Assembly: GCA_025060695.1 (NCBI GenBank)
Contig: JANXBH010000010.1
Span: forward strand, 1-60,446
Length of the DNA stretch: 60,446 nt
Reading direction: 5' to 3'
Source of the DNA: Caldifarciminota bacterium
GTDB lineage: Bacteria > Hydrothermota > Hydrothermia > LBFQ01 > DSFT01
Shown: positions 9,417 to 18,052 of the stretch, in pieces
How the letters are laid out: the number at the start of each line of letters is the position of its first letter
Position numbering within the stretch: position 1 is the first letter of the stretch
The notes under the pieces: model-generated
Told to the model about the DNA's origin: nothing
The model's database searches: none
What the model saw: the letters and a program-made list of their open reading frames with translations, nothing else
Position numbers and translations under genes: made by a program

Positions 9417-10364
9417 TTGAAGAAAATTCTTAAATATATCAATAGTGAATTAAAAGCAAAAATTTTAGTTGTGGGGGATTTAATATTAGATAAGTATTAT
9501 TTTGGAAATGTAGAGAGAATATCTCCAGAAGCACCTGTCCCTGTTGTTCATGTAAAGAAAATAGTTTCAAGAATAGGGGGTGCAGGAAATACCGCATTGA
9601 ATTTAAAAAACTTGGGAGTAAACGTAGACATATTAGGCATAGTAGGAAATGATGAAAATGCAATCGAACTATTAGAACTAATTGAAAAAAACGGATTTAA
9701 GAATGATTTTATATTCAAAGTAGAAAATATAACTACTACAAAAATTAGAGTAATATCGAGACAGCAACATCTAATTAGAATTGACTTTGAAGAAGTAAAA
9801 CCAATTAGTATTGAAGACAAGATACTAAAACTATTAGAAGAGCACTTAAAAAACTACGACATAGTAATTATATCCGATTATAACAAGGGATTAATAACTG
9901 AAAATATTTCGCAATATATTATAAACTCCTCAAAATTTACAATAGTTGACCCAAAAGGTAAAAATTGGAAAAAATATAAAAACGCAAATATTATAACACC
10001 AAACGTGAAAGAGCTCTCAGAAGGATTAAATTTAACTCTTGAGAATGAAGACAAACAATTAGAAATAGCAGGAAAAACTGCAATAGAAAGATACAATATA
10101 AATAGCATTTTAATAACTCGTTCAGAAAAAGGCTTGAGTTATATAGATAGACAAAGAACTATACATGTTCCTACAATAGAAAGCGAAGTATACGATGTCT
10201 CAGGAGCAGGTGATACGGTAGTAGCGTCATTAGCTTTTGGAATTTTATGTAATATAGATATGAAAGAAATACTTGAATTTGCCAACTTATGTGCAAGTAT
10301 TGTAATAAGGCATATAGGAACGTATGCAATTAAAAAAGAAGATATTTTGAATTTCGCACTTTAA
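9417..10364 (+). CDS. rfaE1: D-glycero-beta-D-manno-heptose-7-phosphate kinase (RfaE1/HldE kinase domain)
   Basis: PfkB/ribokinase-family sugar kinase (315 residues). VVGDLILDKYYFGNVERISPE at the N-terminus is the heptose-kinase signature, RIGGAGNTALNL the substrate loop, and YDVSGAGDTVVASLAFG near residue 258 the catalytic anion hole. It phosphorylates heptose 7-phosphate for ADP-heptose in LPS core synthesis. Only the kinase half is present; the nucleotidyltransferase half found in fused HldE is absent and must be encoded elsewhere. The start codon is TTG, set by the adjacent promoter motif. The stop codon lies in the next gene's promoter. Confidence 0.92.
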   Translation: MKKILKYINSELKAKILVVGDLILDKYYFGNVERISPEAPVPVVHVKKIVSRIGGAGNTALNLKNLGVNVDILGIVGNDENAIELLELIEKNGFKNDFIFKVENITTTKIRVISRQQHLIRIDFEEVKPISIEDKILKLLEEHLKNYDIVIISDYNKGLITENISQYIINSSKFTIVDPKGKNWKKYKNANIITPNVKELSEGLNLTLENEDKQLEIAGKTAIERYNINSILITRSEKGLSYIDRQRTIHVPTIESEVYDVSGAGDTVVASLAFGILCNIDMKEILEFANLCASIVIRHIGTYAIKKEDILNFAL

Positions 10365-10378
10365 AATTTACAAACTTA
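10359..10378 (+). promoter_or_regulatory. Promoter motif containing the rfaE1 stop codon (for pyrR-lonC)
   Basis: CTTTAAAATTTACAAACTTA before the pyrR ATG. The upstream gene ends CTT-TAA, so its stop codon is part of the motif. Centre to ATG is about 12.5 bp. Confidence 0.55.
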
Positions 10379-10933
10379 ATGAATAGTAAAAAATTAGTAG
10401 AAAAATATAAGTTAATGGATGAAATTGCGTTTTTTAGGACAATACGAAGAATGGCCTTGGAAATATTAGAACATAGTGAAAACTCTTCAGATATTATCCT
10501 TGCAGGTATTAGAACAAGAGGAGTATATCTCGCACAATATTTAAAAAGAGAAATTGAGAAAGAAATAAGTACGAAGGTTATCATAGGAGAAGTAGACATT
10601 TCATTTTATAGAGATGACCTTTCACTTTTAGGTGAAAGTCCCGTAGTTAAGGGAACGAAATTAGACGTAGATATTGACAAAAAAATTGTTTTTTTAGTTG
10701 ATGATGTTTTATATACTGGAAGAACAGTAAGAGCAGCTATTGATGTGCTATTAGATTTTGGAAGACCAAAAGCAATTAAATTAGTTGTATTAATAGATAG
10801 AGGATGGAGAGAACTACCAATATATGCAGACATAGTAGGCAAAAAAATTACTACTACACATGATGAAATAGTAAAGGTAAAAGTAAAAGATATAGATAAT
10901 GAGGATGCAGTTTATATAGCTCAAAAACTATGA
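10379..10933 (+). CDS. pyrR: PyrR-type uracil phosphoribosyltransferase / pyrimidine regulator
   Basis: 184-residue PyrR. The PRPP-binding motif VFLVDDVLYTGRTVRAAID near residue 100, GIRTRGVYLA and VDISFYRDDLS are all characteristic. In bacteria it couples uracil phosphoribosyltransferase activity to attenuation of pyrimidine genes. No pyr biosynthetic gene or obvious attenuator is next to it here, so a regulatory role in this organism is uncertain. Its stop overlaps the lonC start as ATGA. Confidence 0.92.
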   Translation: MNSKKLVEKYKLMDEIAFFRTIRRMALEILEHSENSSDIILAGIRTRGVYLAQYLKREIEKEISTKVIIGEVDISFYRDDLSLLGESPVVKGTKLDVDIDKKIVFLVDDVLYTGRTVRAAIDVLLDFGRPKAIKLVVLIDRGWRELPIYADIVGKKITTTHDEIVKVKVKDIDNEDAVYIAQKL

Positions 10934-13239
10934 TAAGAAAACTAACAGTTTCAGATATAGAACCAAAGATAAGTATCAAGGATATTGAAAATGCAGAAAA
11001 AGTAGATGTTCAAAAAAGAGCAAATGAAGCACTTCAAATTGGTTTAAGTATTGAAAACAGGGCATATAATATTTATATATCTTCACCGGAGTATTGGAAA
11101 TTTGATGAAATGATAGTAAAAATTGTTCAAGAGTTTGCAAAAAATAGAAAAGCTCCAAACGACTGGTTTTATGTTCATAACTTTAGAAATCCTTCAAACC
11201 CCATTGCTTTAAACTTAGAGAGTGAAAAGGGTGATGAATTTATATCTGATATAGAAAAACTTATAAAAAATATAAAAGCTACACTAAAACAACTAATTGA
11301 AAGTGAAGAATTAAATAGAATAAGAGAAGAAATAGTTAGCGAATATAATAGAAAAAAAGAAAGCTTACTAAATGAATTAAACAAAAAAGCTAACGAGCTT
11401 GGGTTTATAATACAGCCAATACAACCTAATGTATTTAATATTATTCCTATAATAGCAGGAGAACCAATATCTCCACAAAAATTTAGCTCACTAAGCGAAG
11501 AAATGCGAGAATACATAAATTCTAAGAAATCAAAGTTAGAAGAATTTATCTCACAAACAATAAGAGAAATCCATAAATTAGATAGGGAAATGAGAGAAAA
11601 GATTGAAACAATAGAAAAAGAAGGAGTAAAAAATTCAATAAAGAATTACTTTTTAGAACTTCAAGAAAAATATAGTTATAATGAGAAAGTATACGAGTTT
11701 ATCAAGGAAATGGAAAATGACATTTTGAACAACTATCAACTATTTTTATTTCCCGAAAATCAATTACCTCCCGGTCCACTAAATCCACTTAGAAAATATG
11801 TAGTAAATAGAATCGTTGATAATAAGGAATTAAAAGGAGCACCTGTTATTTATGAAAAAAATCCTACCTACTATAACTTAATAGGTAGAATAGAAAAGGA
11901 AGTAGTAATGGGAGCATTAGTCAGTGATGTTCAGAACATAACAGCTGGTTCATTACATTTAGCAAATGGAGGTTATATTATAGTAAATATATACGACCTA
12001 TTAAAAGAGCCATATGCATATGAAGCATTAAAAAGAGTTATCAAGCACGGAGAGATAGTTATTGAGGACATAGGTGAAAGGTTTAGTTTGTTTTCAACTA
12101 AAAACCTAAAACCACAACCTATTCCATTTAACGGAAAAATAATTATAATAGGAGATAATTTTCTATATTACCTTTTACAGATTTATGACCCTGACTTTAG
12201 GGAAATTTTTAGAATATATGTAGATTTTGAAACAGAAGCAAATTATAAAGATAGCATCTACTTTATTCTTGAAGAGATAAATAACATAAGAGTTAGTAAT
12301 AATCTAAGTGATATTTCAAAGTTAGCAATTGTGGAGATTATAAAGTATATGATGAGAAATATTGAAGACAAGGAAAAAATTCCACTAAATACCAAACTTT
12401 TAATGGAGATTATGATGGAAGCAAATTACATAGCAAGCATAAAGAAAAAGGAAATTATAGACGTTGAAGAAGTTAAGCAAGCCATTAAAAATAGAGAATA
12501 TAGATATTCAAGGATAGAAGAAAAATTAAGAGAGTTGATAAAGAGAGGGATACTTGTATTTGATTTTCATGGAGAAAAAGTAGGAGTAGTAAATGGTCTT
12601 TCAGTAATAACTCTTCCAGAGTACAGCTTTGGTATTCCAAGTAGAATAACCGCAAGCGTTGGTCTTGGCAAAGCAGGCATTATTGATATAGAAAAAGAAA
12701 CTGGACTTGGAGGAAAAATACATACAAAAGCTGTTTTAATAATTGGTGGTTATATATTAGAAAAATACGGTAGGGAAACGCCTATTAGTCTTCAGGCAAG
12801 ACTAACTTTTGAACAAAACTACAGTGGTGTTGAAGGTGATAGTGCTTCTTGTGCAGAACTACTTGCAATACTCTCTGCTATTTCTGAAATTCCAATAAAA
12901 CAAAACATTGCTGTTACTGGTTCATTAAATCAAAAGGGAGAGGTCCAACCTGTAGGCGGTATACCTGAAAAAATAGAAGGTTTTTACTATAGCCTTAAAA
13001 TTATGGGCCTTTTAGAAAATAACGAAGTAGGGGTAATAATACCTTACAGAAATTTAAAAAATGTAATTTTAAATGAGGAAGTTATGAAGGCAATAAAAGA
13101 AGAAAAATTTCACATATGGACTGTAGATAACTTTGATGATGTTATTGAAATAGCAACAGGTACAAAACCTCAAGAGTTTCACAATAAAACTATAGAAAAA
13201 CTAAAGGATTTTAGCAAAAGGTTAAAAAATAATGAATGA
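10930..13239 (+). CDS. lonC: Lon-like protease with degenerate AAA module (LonC type)
   Basis: 769 residues: N-terminal AAA_32-like region with a long helical insert (about 110-270), then a C-terminal Lon (S16) protease domain. The catalytic serine is in GVEGDSASCAELLA and the catalytic lysine in GGIPEKIEGF. Where relatives have a Walker A loop (YNxYVxGPPGTGRT) this protein reads YNIYISSPEYWKFDEM, and the Walker B Asp is replaced (NGGYIIVNIYDLL). It therefore looks like an ATP-independent LonC-type protease. It is translationally coupled to pyrR and to the TauE-like gene. Confidence 0.88.
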   Translation: MIRKLTVSDIEPKISIKDIENAEKVDVQKRANEALQIGLSIENRAYNIYISSPEYWKFDEMIVKIVQEFAKNRKAPNDWFYVHNFRNPSNPIALNLESEKGDEFISDIEKLIKNIKATLKQLIESEELNRIREEIVSEYNRKKESLLNELNKKANELGFIIQPIQPNVFNIIPIIAGEPISPQKFSSLSEEMREYINSKKSKLEEFISQTIREIHKLDREMREKIETIEKEGVKNSIKNYFLELQEKYSYNEKVYEFIKEMENDILNNYQLFLFPENQLPPGPLNPLRKYVVNRIVDNKELKGAPVIYEKNPTYYNLIGRIEKEVVMGALVSDVQNITAGSLHLANGGYIIVNIYDLLKEPYAYEALKRVIKHGEIVIEDIGERFSLFSTKNLKPQPIPFNGKIIIIGDNFLYYLLQIYDPDFREIFRIYVDFETEANYKDSIYFILEEINNIRVSNNLSDISKLAIVEIIKYMMRNIEDKEKIPLNTKLLMEIMMEANYIASIKKKEIIDVEEVKQAIKNREYRYSRIEEKLRELIKRGILVFDFHGEKVGVVNGLSVITLPEYSFGIPSRITASVGLGKAGIIDIEKETGLGGKIHTKAVLIIGGYILEKYGRETPISLQARLTFEQNYSGVEGDSASCAELLAILSAISEIPIKQNIAVTGSLNQKGEVQPVGGIPEKIEGFYYSLKIMGLLENNEVGVIIPYRNLKNVILNEEVMKAIKEEKFHIWTVDNFDDVIEIATGTKPQEFHNKTIEKLKDFSKRLKNNE

Positions 13240-13594
13240 AAGTCTTATCTATTTAATAATTGGAATTGTTGCTGGTGTTTTAAGTGGTTTATTTGGTATT
13301 GGAGGAGGCATTATTATAATAATATCTCTTACTCTTCTTGGATTCTCGCAGCACAAAGCACAGGGAACATCTCTTGCTGCACTTCTTATTCCTATAGGTT
13401 TTATTTTTGGCTTTTTAGAATACTATAGAAGTGGTAATGTTGATATAAAGGCTGCTATACTTATAGCAATCGGTCTTGCTTTTGGTTCCTACTTTGGTGC
13501 ATACTTAGCAAATAGAATTTCATCTTTATGGCTTTCTAAGCTTTTTGCAGTCTTTCTAATTTTGATGGCAGTAAGACTGATTTTAAAAAGATAA
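13232..13594 (+). CDS. TauE/SafE family membrane protein, half-size
   Basis: A 120-residue integral membrane protein with about four transmembrane helices. LSGLFGIGGGIIIIISL and the KAQGTSLAALL stretch are the first-half signature of TauE/SafE (DUF81) permeases, proposed exporters of sulfite or organosulfur anions. Only one of the usual two repeats is present, so it presumably dimerises. It starts 8 nt inside the end of lonC. The substrate is unknown. Confidence 0.85.
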   Translation: MNESLIYLIIGIVAGVLSGLFGIGGGIIIIISLTLLGFSQHKAQGTSLAALLIPIGFIFGFLEYYRSGNVDIKAAILIAIGLAFGSYFGAYLANRISSLWLSKLFAVFLILMAVRLILKR

Positions 13595-13600
13595 GGAGGT
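13595..13600 (+). promoter_or_regulatory. Strong Shine-Dalgarno site for the NYN gene
   Basis: GGAGGT six bases before the ATG at 13607, in AAGGAGGTCCAAGC. Few starts in the window have so strong a site; those that do are mostly inside operons or have a real leader, in contrast to the motif-preceded starts. Confidence 0.7.
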
Positions 13601-13606
13601 CCAAGC

Positions 13607-14152
13607 ATGAACAAGGTTGCAATGTTCATAGATGTCCAGAACGTCCACATAACTTTTGAAAAGATGGGACAGGAAGTAAGATATGATGTGCTCTTGAAGG
13701 TTTTGGAAGAACAATATAAAAGAAGAGGAAAAGAGCTTATAAAGTCCGTTGTGTTCATTCCTATGTTTCCAGGTGATGAAAGAAGGGAAAGATTAGTTAA
13801 TGCTCTTTCATTCATGGGTTACCGTGTAGTAGCAAAACCAGTGAAAAAATTAGCAGATGGTTCGGTAAAAGTTAGTATGGACATGGATATGGCTCTTGAG
13901 ATTCTTTCAGTAGCGGAGTATGTAGATGAAGTTGTTCTTGTTACTGGTGATAGCGACTTCGTTCCTATAGTAGATTATCTTTCTAGAAAGGGTAAAAAAG
14001 TAAGAGTTATTGGAACTAGGAAAGGAGCAGTAGGAATTGAGCTTATTAGAGCCTGCGATGAATACAATAACATGGATGAATTTGACGGTGTTCTAATGCC
14101 ATTTAGGTATTCAGAAAATTCAGAAGAATACGAAACAAGAGAAAATAGCTAA
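13607..14152 (+). CDS. NYN-domain (LabA/DUF88-like) putative ribonuclease
   Basis: 181-residue NYN/PIN-like protein. Conserved acidic residues occur in AMFIDVQNVH (residue 9), SMDMDMALEI and VLVTGDSDFVPIVDYL (near residue 117), the metal-binding triad of this fold, and KKVRVIG follows. Family members are RNases or RNA-binding regulators. It uses a strong Shine-Dalgarno site 12 nt after the TauE-like gene, so it probably belongs to the pyrR-lonC transcript. The acidic tail (EEYETREN) is dispensable-looking. Confidence 0.85.
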   Translation: MNKVAMFIDVQNVHITFEKMGQEVRYDVLLKVLEEQYKRRGKELIKSVVFIPMFPGDERRERLVNALSFMGYRVVAKPVKKLADGSVKVSMDMDMALEILSVAEYVDEVVLVTGDSDFVPIVDYLSRKGKKVRVIGTRKGAVGIELIRACDEYNNMDEFDGVLMPFRYSENSEEYETRENS

Positions 14153-14153
14153 A

Positions 14154-14169
14154 AGGGGGATTACCCCCT
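14154..14169. terminator. GC-rich hairpin between convergent genes
   Basis: AGGGGG-ATTA-CCCCCT, a perfect 6-bp stem with a 4-nt loop in very AT-rich DNA, placed exactly between the NYN stop and the rsmG stop. There is no clean U-tract, but the location suggests a bidirectional transcription end. Confidence 0.6.
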
Positions 14170-14676
14170 ATACAAAATAGTAATTTTTAAATTTTTATAG
14201 TTTTCTTTTTGAATTTTGTAGTTTTCAGTATAAAAATCAGTAAATAATATAAATTTACCATTTTCTTTCAAAAACTTTTCTAAATTCCTTATAAGAACTC
14301 CATAATTCCCAACTGCTCTTGCCAATATATAATCAAAACTTTGATCAATATCTAAATTTCTATAATCACCATTAATTACAAAGATATCTTTCAAATTTAA
14401 GCTTAAAATTACTATTTCAAGAAAAGCACACTTTTTCATACTTCTTTCCAATAGAAATACTTTTAAATCGTCCCTTACAATTTTTAAGGGAATACCAACT
14501 ATCCCATTACCACTTCCAACATCTAAAATATAAGCATTCATTTTTATAAATTTTTCAACATAAATACTTTGTTCTATAAGTTCATCTAAATTTAGCTTAC
14601 CTGATGTAAGACTTAATACTTTATTGTACTTTTTCAAAAGCTTCTTGTATATAGTCAACAATTCTTTGCGATGCAC
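14161..14676 (-). CDS. rsmG: 16S rRNA (guanine527-N7)-methyltransferase RsmG
   Basis: 171-residue RsmG/GidB, a SAM-dependent enzyme that makes m7G527 in 16S rRNA. YILDVGSGNGIVGIPLKI is motif I, FLLERSMKKCAFLE follows, and FDYILARAVGNYGVL matches the family. The C-terminus is short compared with typical 200-240 residue members. The likely start is GTG at 14676, 56 nt inside murG; no ATG precedes the conserved NKVLSLTS segment, so an upstream-overlapping non-ATG start is required. Last gene of the panB-murG-rsmG unit. Confidence 0.88.
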   Translation of the reverse strand: MHRKELLTIYKKLLKKYNKVLSLTSGKLNLDELIEQSIYVEKFIKMNAYILDVGSGNGIVGIPLKIVRDDLKVFLLERSMKKCAFLEIVILSLNLKDIFVINGDYRNLDIDQSFDYILARAVGNYGVLIRNLEKFLKENGKFILFTDFYTENYKIQKENYKNLKITILYRG

Positions 14677-15649
14677 TTGAGTTATCGTATTTAAGTAGAT
14701 TCTTTTTATAAAATTCTCTATTATTCATAACTTCAATAATAGCTTCTTTAAGAACATTTACATCTAAGTCATCTTCCTTTATCATAATTCCAAACTTTCT
14801 ATCAGCGACAGCCTTTGCATTATAGTATTGATGATTATCTTTTGCTTTTGGATATGGTATATAAATTGCAGGAATTTTAAAGTATAGCAATTCCGCTATT
14901 GCACTTCCACCTGCTCTAGATATTGCTATATCGCTTGCCATATATGGCACGGACATGTCCTCAAAAAATTCAAAGACTTTCATATTTCTTGGAATAAAAA
15001 CCTCACTCCAAAGCTTGTCATGATCCTTCCCAGCAATTAGGATAAATTCGTAATTGTCAAGCTTTTCCGCAACTTTTACTACTAATCTGTTTATCTTTCT
15101 TGAACCCTGACTTCCTCCAATAACAAGGACAACTTTTGCACCTTGTGGTATCTTTAGTATTTCCCTTGCTTCACGCTTAGAAACTTTATTAAATGACCTA
15201 ACAGGAACTCCTGTTACTAATAAATTGTCTTTCTTCTTAAAATAATTCTTTGCCTCTTCAAAGGGAAGAAATACAAACTTTGCACTTTTACTAAACATTC
15301 TAACTACCCTACCTGGAATAACATTTTCTTCTATTAAGTAGTAAGGCTTTCTTAAAAGCCATGCCCAAAACAGTGCAGGAAATGACGCATACGAACCTGT
15401 TGCTATGATTTTACTTTCAGAAAGAACTTTATTAAATAATCTTAATGTGTAAATTATTAAACTTAATTTATCATATCTTGAATAAACTTTCGTATTATAT
15501 TCATCAAAAGCCTTAGTCTTTATCTTCGGTCCAATAGCAACAATCTTATACTTCATTCCTCTATTCCTTAATTCTTGTGCAATTGCTATTGAAGGAAATA
15601 TATGTCCTCCTGTCCCGCCTGTAATAATTAAATAGCATTCACCCTTCAT
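14621..15649 (-). CDS. murG: UDP-GlcNAc:lipid I N-acetylglucosaminyltransferase MurG
   Basis: MurG adds GlcNAc to lipid I at the inner face of the membrane to form lipid II. IITGGTGGHIFPSIAIAQ is the N-terminal glycine-rich loop, GGSQGSRKIN the second one, and ISRAGGSAIAEL with YPKAKDNHQYYNA the UDP-GlcNAc site. About 342 residues. A longer frame begins at 15688, but the ATG at 15649 has GGAGG upstream and starts directly at the conserved region; it overlaps the panB end by 11 nt. Confidence 0.95.
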   Translation of the reverse strand: MKGECYLIITGGTGGHIFPSIAIAQELRNRGMKYKIVAIGPKIKTKAFDEYNTKVYSRYDKLSLIIYTLRLFNKVLSESKIIATGSYASFPALFWAWLLRKPYYLIEENVIPGRVVRMFSKSAKFVFLPFEEAKNYFKKKDNLLVTGVPVRSFNKVSKREAREILKIPQGAKVVLVIGGSQGSRKINRLVVKVAEKLDNYEFILIAGKDHDKLWSEVFIPRNMKVFEFFEDMSVPYMASDIAISRAGGSAIAELLYFKIPAIYIPYPKAKDNHQYYNAKAVADRKFGIMIKEDDLDVNVLKEAIIEVMNNREFYKKNLLKYDNSSASQRIVDYIQEAFEKVQ

Positions 15650-16418
15650 AACTTTCCTCCAAAGACGGAAAATTTCCCAATTTAACATCTTGTATATAAT
15701 TCTTTACCGCATTAGTAAATAACTCATACGCATTTAAATACTTTCTTACAAATTTAAATTTAGTTTGAGTTAGACCAACCATATCGTGAAATACTAAAAC
15801 TTGACCATCGCAATAAGGTCCAGAAGCTATTCCAATTGTAGGAATGTTTATGCTTTCTGTAATTTTTTTTGCAAGCTTATATTCAACCTTTTCTAATACA
15901 ATAGAAAATACTCCTGCTTCTTCCAATTTTTTTGCTATATTAACTAATTCTTCATCTTTTGCCAAATTATAACCATACAGATTTACCCTTTGTGGCATTA
16001 GACCTATATGACCCATTACAGGCACTCCATATACAGTTAGTTTATTTACTAATTCCAAAATTTCATAACCACCTTCTATTTTAACACCATCGCAATTTCC
16101 TTCTTTTAGAAACCTCATAGCATTTCTAATACCATCCTTTAATGAAATCTGATATGACATAAATGGCATATCACCTATAACTAAAGACCTTTTAATAGCA
16201 TTAGATACAATTTTACAATGATATAACATTTCATCCATACTAACTGGAATAGTTGTCCTATTTCCTTGAATAACATTAGAAAGTGAATCTCCTACAAGAA
16301 CTATATCTATACCTGCCTCATCTAAGATTTTTGCAGTTATGTAATCGTAAGCAGTTAACGAAGTAATCTTTTCAAAACCTTTCTTTTTAATTATATCCTC
16401 AACTTTTAGTTTATTCAT
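15639..16418 (-). CDS. panB: 3-methyl-2-oxobutanoate hydroxymethyltransferase
   Basis: 259-residue PanB, first committed step of pantothenate synthesis (ketoisovalerate to ketopantoate). Landmarks: SLTAYDYITAKILDEAGID, LVGDSLSNVIQGN with metal ligands, GDMPFMSYQ, KIEGG, VMGHIGLMPQ and IGIASGPYCDGQVLVFHD. It starts ATGA-coupled to a small membrane protein and is followed by murG. coaBC further on in the window is in the same vitamin-to-CoA pathway. Confidence 0.96.
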   Translation of the reverse strand: MNKLKVEDIIKKKGFEKITSLTAYDYITAKILDEAGIDIVLVGDSLSNVIQGNRTTIPVSMDEMLYHCKIVSNAIKRSLVIGDMPFMSYQISLKDGIRNAMRFLKEGNCDGVKIEGGYEILELVNKLTVYGVPVMGHIGLMPQRVNLYGYNLAKDEELVNIAKKLEEAGVFSIVLEKVEYKLAKKITESINIPTIGIASGPYCDGQVLVFHDMVGLTQTKFKFVRKYLNAYELFTNAVKNYIQDVKLGNFPSLEESYEG

Positions 16419-16732
16419 AGACCTATTCTCATACCTGTAATATAGGTTATTAGAATAATTACAAGAAAAAGGAAGATTGTTAGTCTATTTCCAAGTTTTT
16501 TTGAAAATGGAAGCAGGATAATAGGAAGCAAAGCAATAGCATAATGTAAATGCGTATTTCTTAGACCCATTATAAGAAGACCTACTCCGACTATATATTG
16601 AAAGAATAATAATATATCTCCAACCATCCTTACACTCTTAGAAAATTTTTCATGAAAAAAAGATAAGATAAAAGCTAAAAAATAAATTATTATCAACATC
16701 CCACCTAATATGTGATGAAATAAGGAGAACAT
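16415..16732 (-). CDS. Small four-helix membrane protein, unknown
   Basis: A 105-residue hydrophobic protein with about four transmembrane stretches separated by short charged loops (HEKFSKSVR; KKLGNR). No family recognised. An N-terminal HH and a mid HLHYA could bind a metal or haem, but this is only a hint. It heads the panB-murG-rsmG operon and starts at ATG right after the motif CCTTAAAATTTTTGAT. Confidence 0.6.
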   Translation of the reverse strand: MFSLFHHILGGMLIIIYFLAFILSFFHEKFSKSVRMVGDILLFFQYIVGVGLLIMGLRNTHLHYAIALLPIILLPFSKKLGNRLTIFLFLVIILITYITGMRIGL

Positions 16733-16749
16733 ATCAAAAATTTTAAGGC
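16733..16749 (-). promoter_or_regulatory. Promoter motif containing the upstream stop codon (panB operon)
   Basis: Minus strand GCCTTAAAATTTTTGAT next to the ATG at 16732. The upstream lipoprotein gene ends CCT-TAA inside the motif. Confidence 0.55.
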
Positions 16750-17396
16750 TTCGTAAAATAAACTCCTAAATAAAGCATCCCGTAAGAAATAAACGAAAAC
16801 CTATATCCAGGATAAGGCTTAAATTTATCAAGTACACTATAATTAACTAAAAAAACTCTAATTTCATATCTTGTATCCCTTGTATCAATATAGTACCCCG
16901 GAATAACTATACTATCAGTTTCTTTTGTTAAAAAATCAGTTTGATATACAAGCGTAGGATTTTTACTTTTATTCTCAAAGAATACCACAAAGTAATAATT
17001 ATAGTTCTTAATATAGTTGCTATCAACTTTCCATTTTATAACAAGGTCTTGAAAAAGAGGTATGTAGTTTGTTTCAGGATATACGATATGAAAAGTATCA
17101 GGCAATTTAATAGTTTTAAACCTAATCTCTTCGCTTATTTCTCTATAGTAAATTTTTAAAGTATAATCTGAATTTTCTATATATGAATAATTCGCACTAT
17201 AAAACGGATGAAAATAGTTAAGCTTTCTTTCATTTAAGTAAATATTTGCATCCGATATAACTTGTGAATTTTTTACATCATAAAGTGCAACAAATATCAT
17301 ATCATTAGCGAATATTCCATAAAGACTATAGTTATATTGGCTATCCCCTGACTTTCTACAACCTAAAATTAACAAAAAAACAAGAAATTTTCTCAT
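16743..17396 (-). CDS. Putative lipoprotein
   Basis: 217 residues with a lipobox-like LILGC at residue 13 after MRKFLVFL, then a beta-rich sequence (DTFHIVYPETNYIPL; VDSNYIKNYNYYFVVFFE) that may form an Ig/fibronectin-like domain. Its end (FKPYPGYRFSFISYG) resembles the corresponding part of the gene just upstream (FKPYPNFPSSLIFVG), so the two look like diverged paralogues. Third of three ATGA-coupled envelope genes; function unknown. Confidence 0.65.
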   Translation of the reverse strand: MRKFLVFLLILGCRKSGDSQYNYSLYGIFANDMIFVALYDVKNSQVISDANIYLNERKLNYFHPFYSANYSYIENSDYTLKIYYREISEEIRFKTIKLPDTFHIVYPETNYIPLFQDLVIKWKVDSNYIKNYNYYFVVFFENKSKNPTLVYQTDFLTKETDSIVIPGYYIDTRDTRYEIRVFLVNYSVLDKFKPYPGYRFSFISYGMLYLGVYFTKP

Positions 17397-18052
17397 TTTA
17401 TTCTAATTATTTTATTCACACCTCTTCCTACAAAAATTAGAGAACTTGGAAAATTCGGATAAGGCTTGAAATTCTGTATAGTGCAAAAATTACCACTAAT
17501 AAACAGTAAGTCATACTTAAAAGTATCAAGTTGAGATGTATTTAAGACAAAAATAGTATCATTTATAGAAATGTATCCACTACCCCAAGAAAACTCAAGG
17601 TCTCCTTGTTTCTTTAGTAAAATCATATTCTTTCCACTTGAACTTCCAAAATATCTCCACTTTACCTCTATATTCTCACCTTTTAAAACGCTATCCTTAT
17701 TTAATAACACTTTTATGCTATCAAGATCATTAGCAGTGCAATTTAAATTTACATCGTTATTTGAAAATCTTATTCCAACTTGGAAATTTTTATTTTTCTT
17801 ATAGCTTATAATGGCAGGATAGCCAAGTGCTGATGAATTATACGAAATTTGAATATCATTTACTTTAACTATTGCGTCTTGGACATACATATTATCAGTT
17901 AAGCTTTTTATTCTAATTAAAGTAAGCCCAAGTGTATCACTATAGCCTTGAATAGTATTTATAGTTCCTGCTATTGCATAGTCTATTTGAGGAGGTTTTT
18001 CTTCTTTCCCCTTACATGCAAGAAAAATAATTAAAATTAAAAATCTTTTCAT
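17393..18052 (-). CDS. Putative lipoprotein, paralogue of its downstream neighbour
   Basis: 219 residues. MKRFLILIIFLACKG gives a lipobox Cys at position 13. The body is beta-rich, with VKVNDIQISYNSSALGYP and EVKWRYFGSSSGKN; the C-terminal FKPYPNFPS parallels FKPYPGYRF in the next gene. Middle of a three-gene operon with ATGA overlaps on both sides. Probably faces the periplasm or cell surface; function unknown. Confidence 0.65.
   Translation of the reverse strand: MKRFLILIIFLACKGKEEKPPQIDYAIAGTINTIQGYSDTLGLTLIRIKSLTDNMYVQDAIVKVNDIQISYNSSALGYPAIISYKKNKNFQVGIRFSNNDVNLNCTANDLDSIKVLLNKDSVLKGENIEVKWRYFGSSSGKNMILLKKQGDLEFSWGSGYISINDTIFVLNTSQLDTFKYDLLFISGNFCTIQNFKPYPNFPSSLIFVGRGVNKIIRIK

Noticed and set aside
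15650-15688. Longer murG start at 15688
   Set aside because: The ATG at 15649 has a good Shine-Dalgarno site and starts at the conserved MurG sequence.
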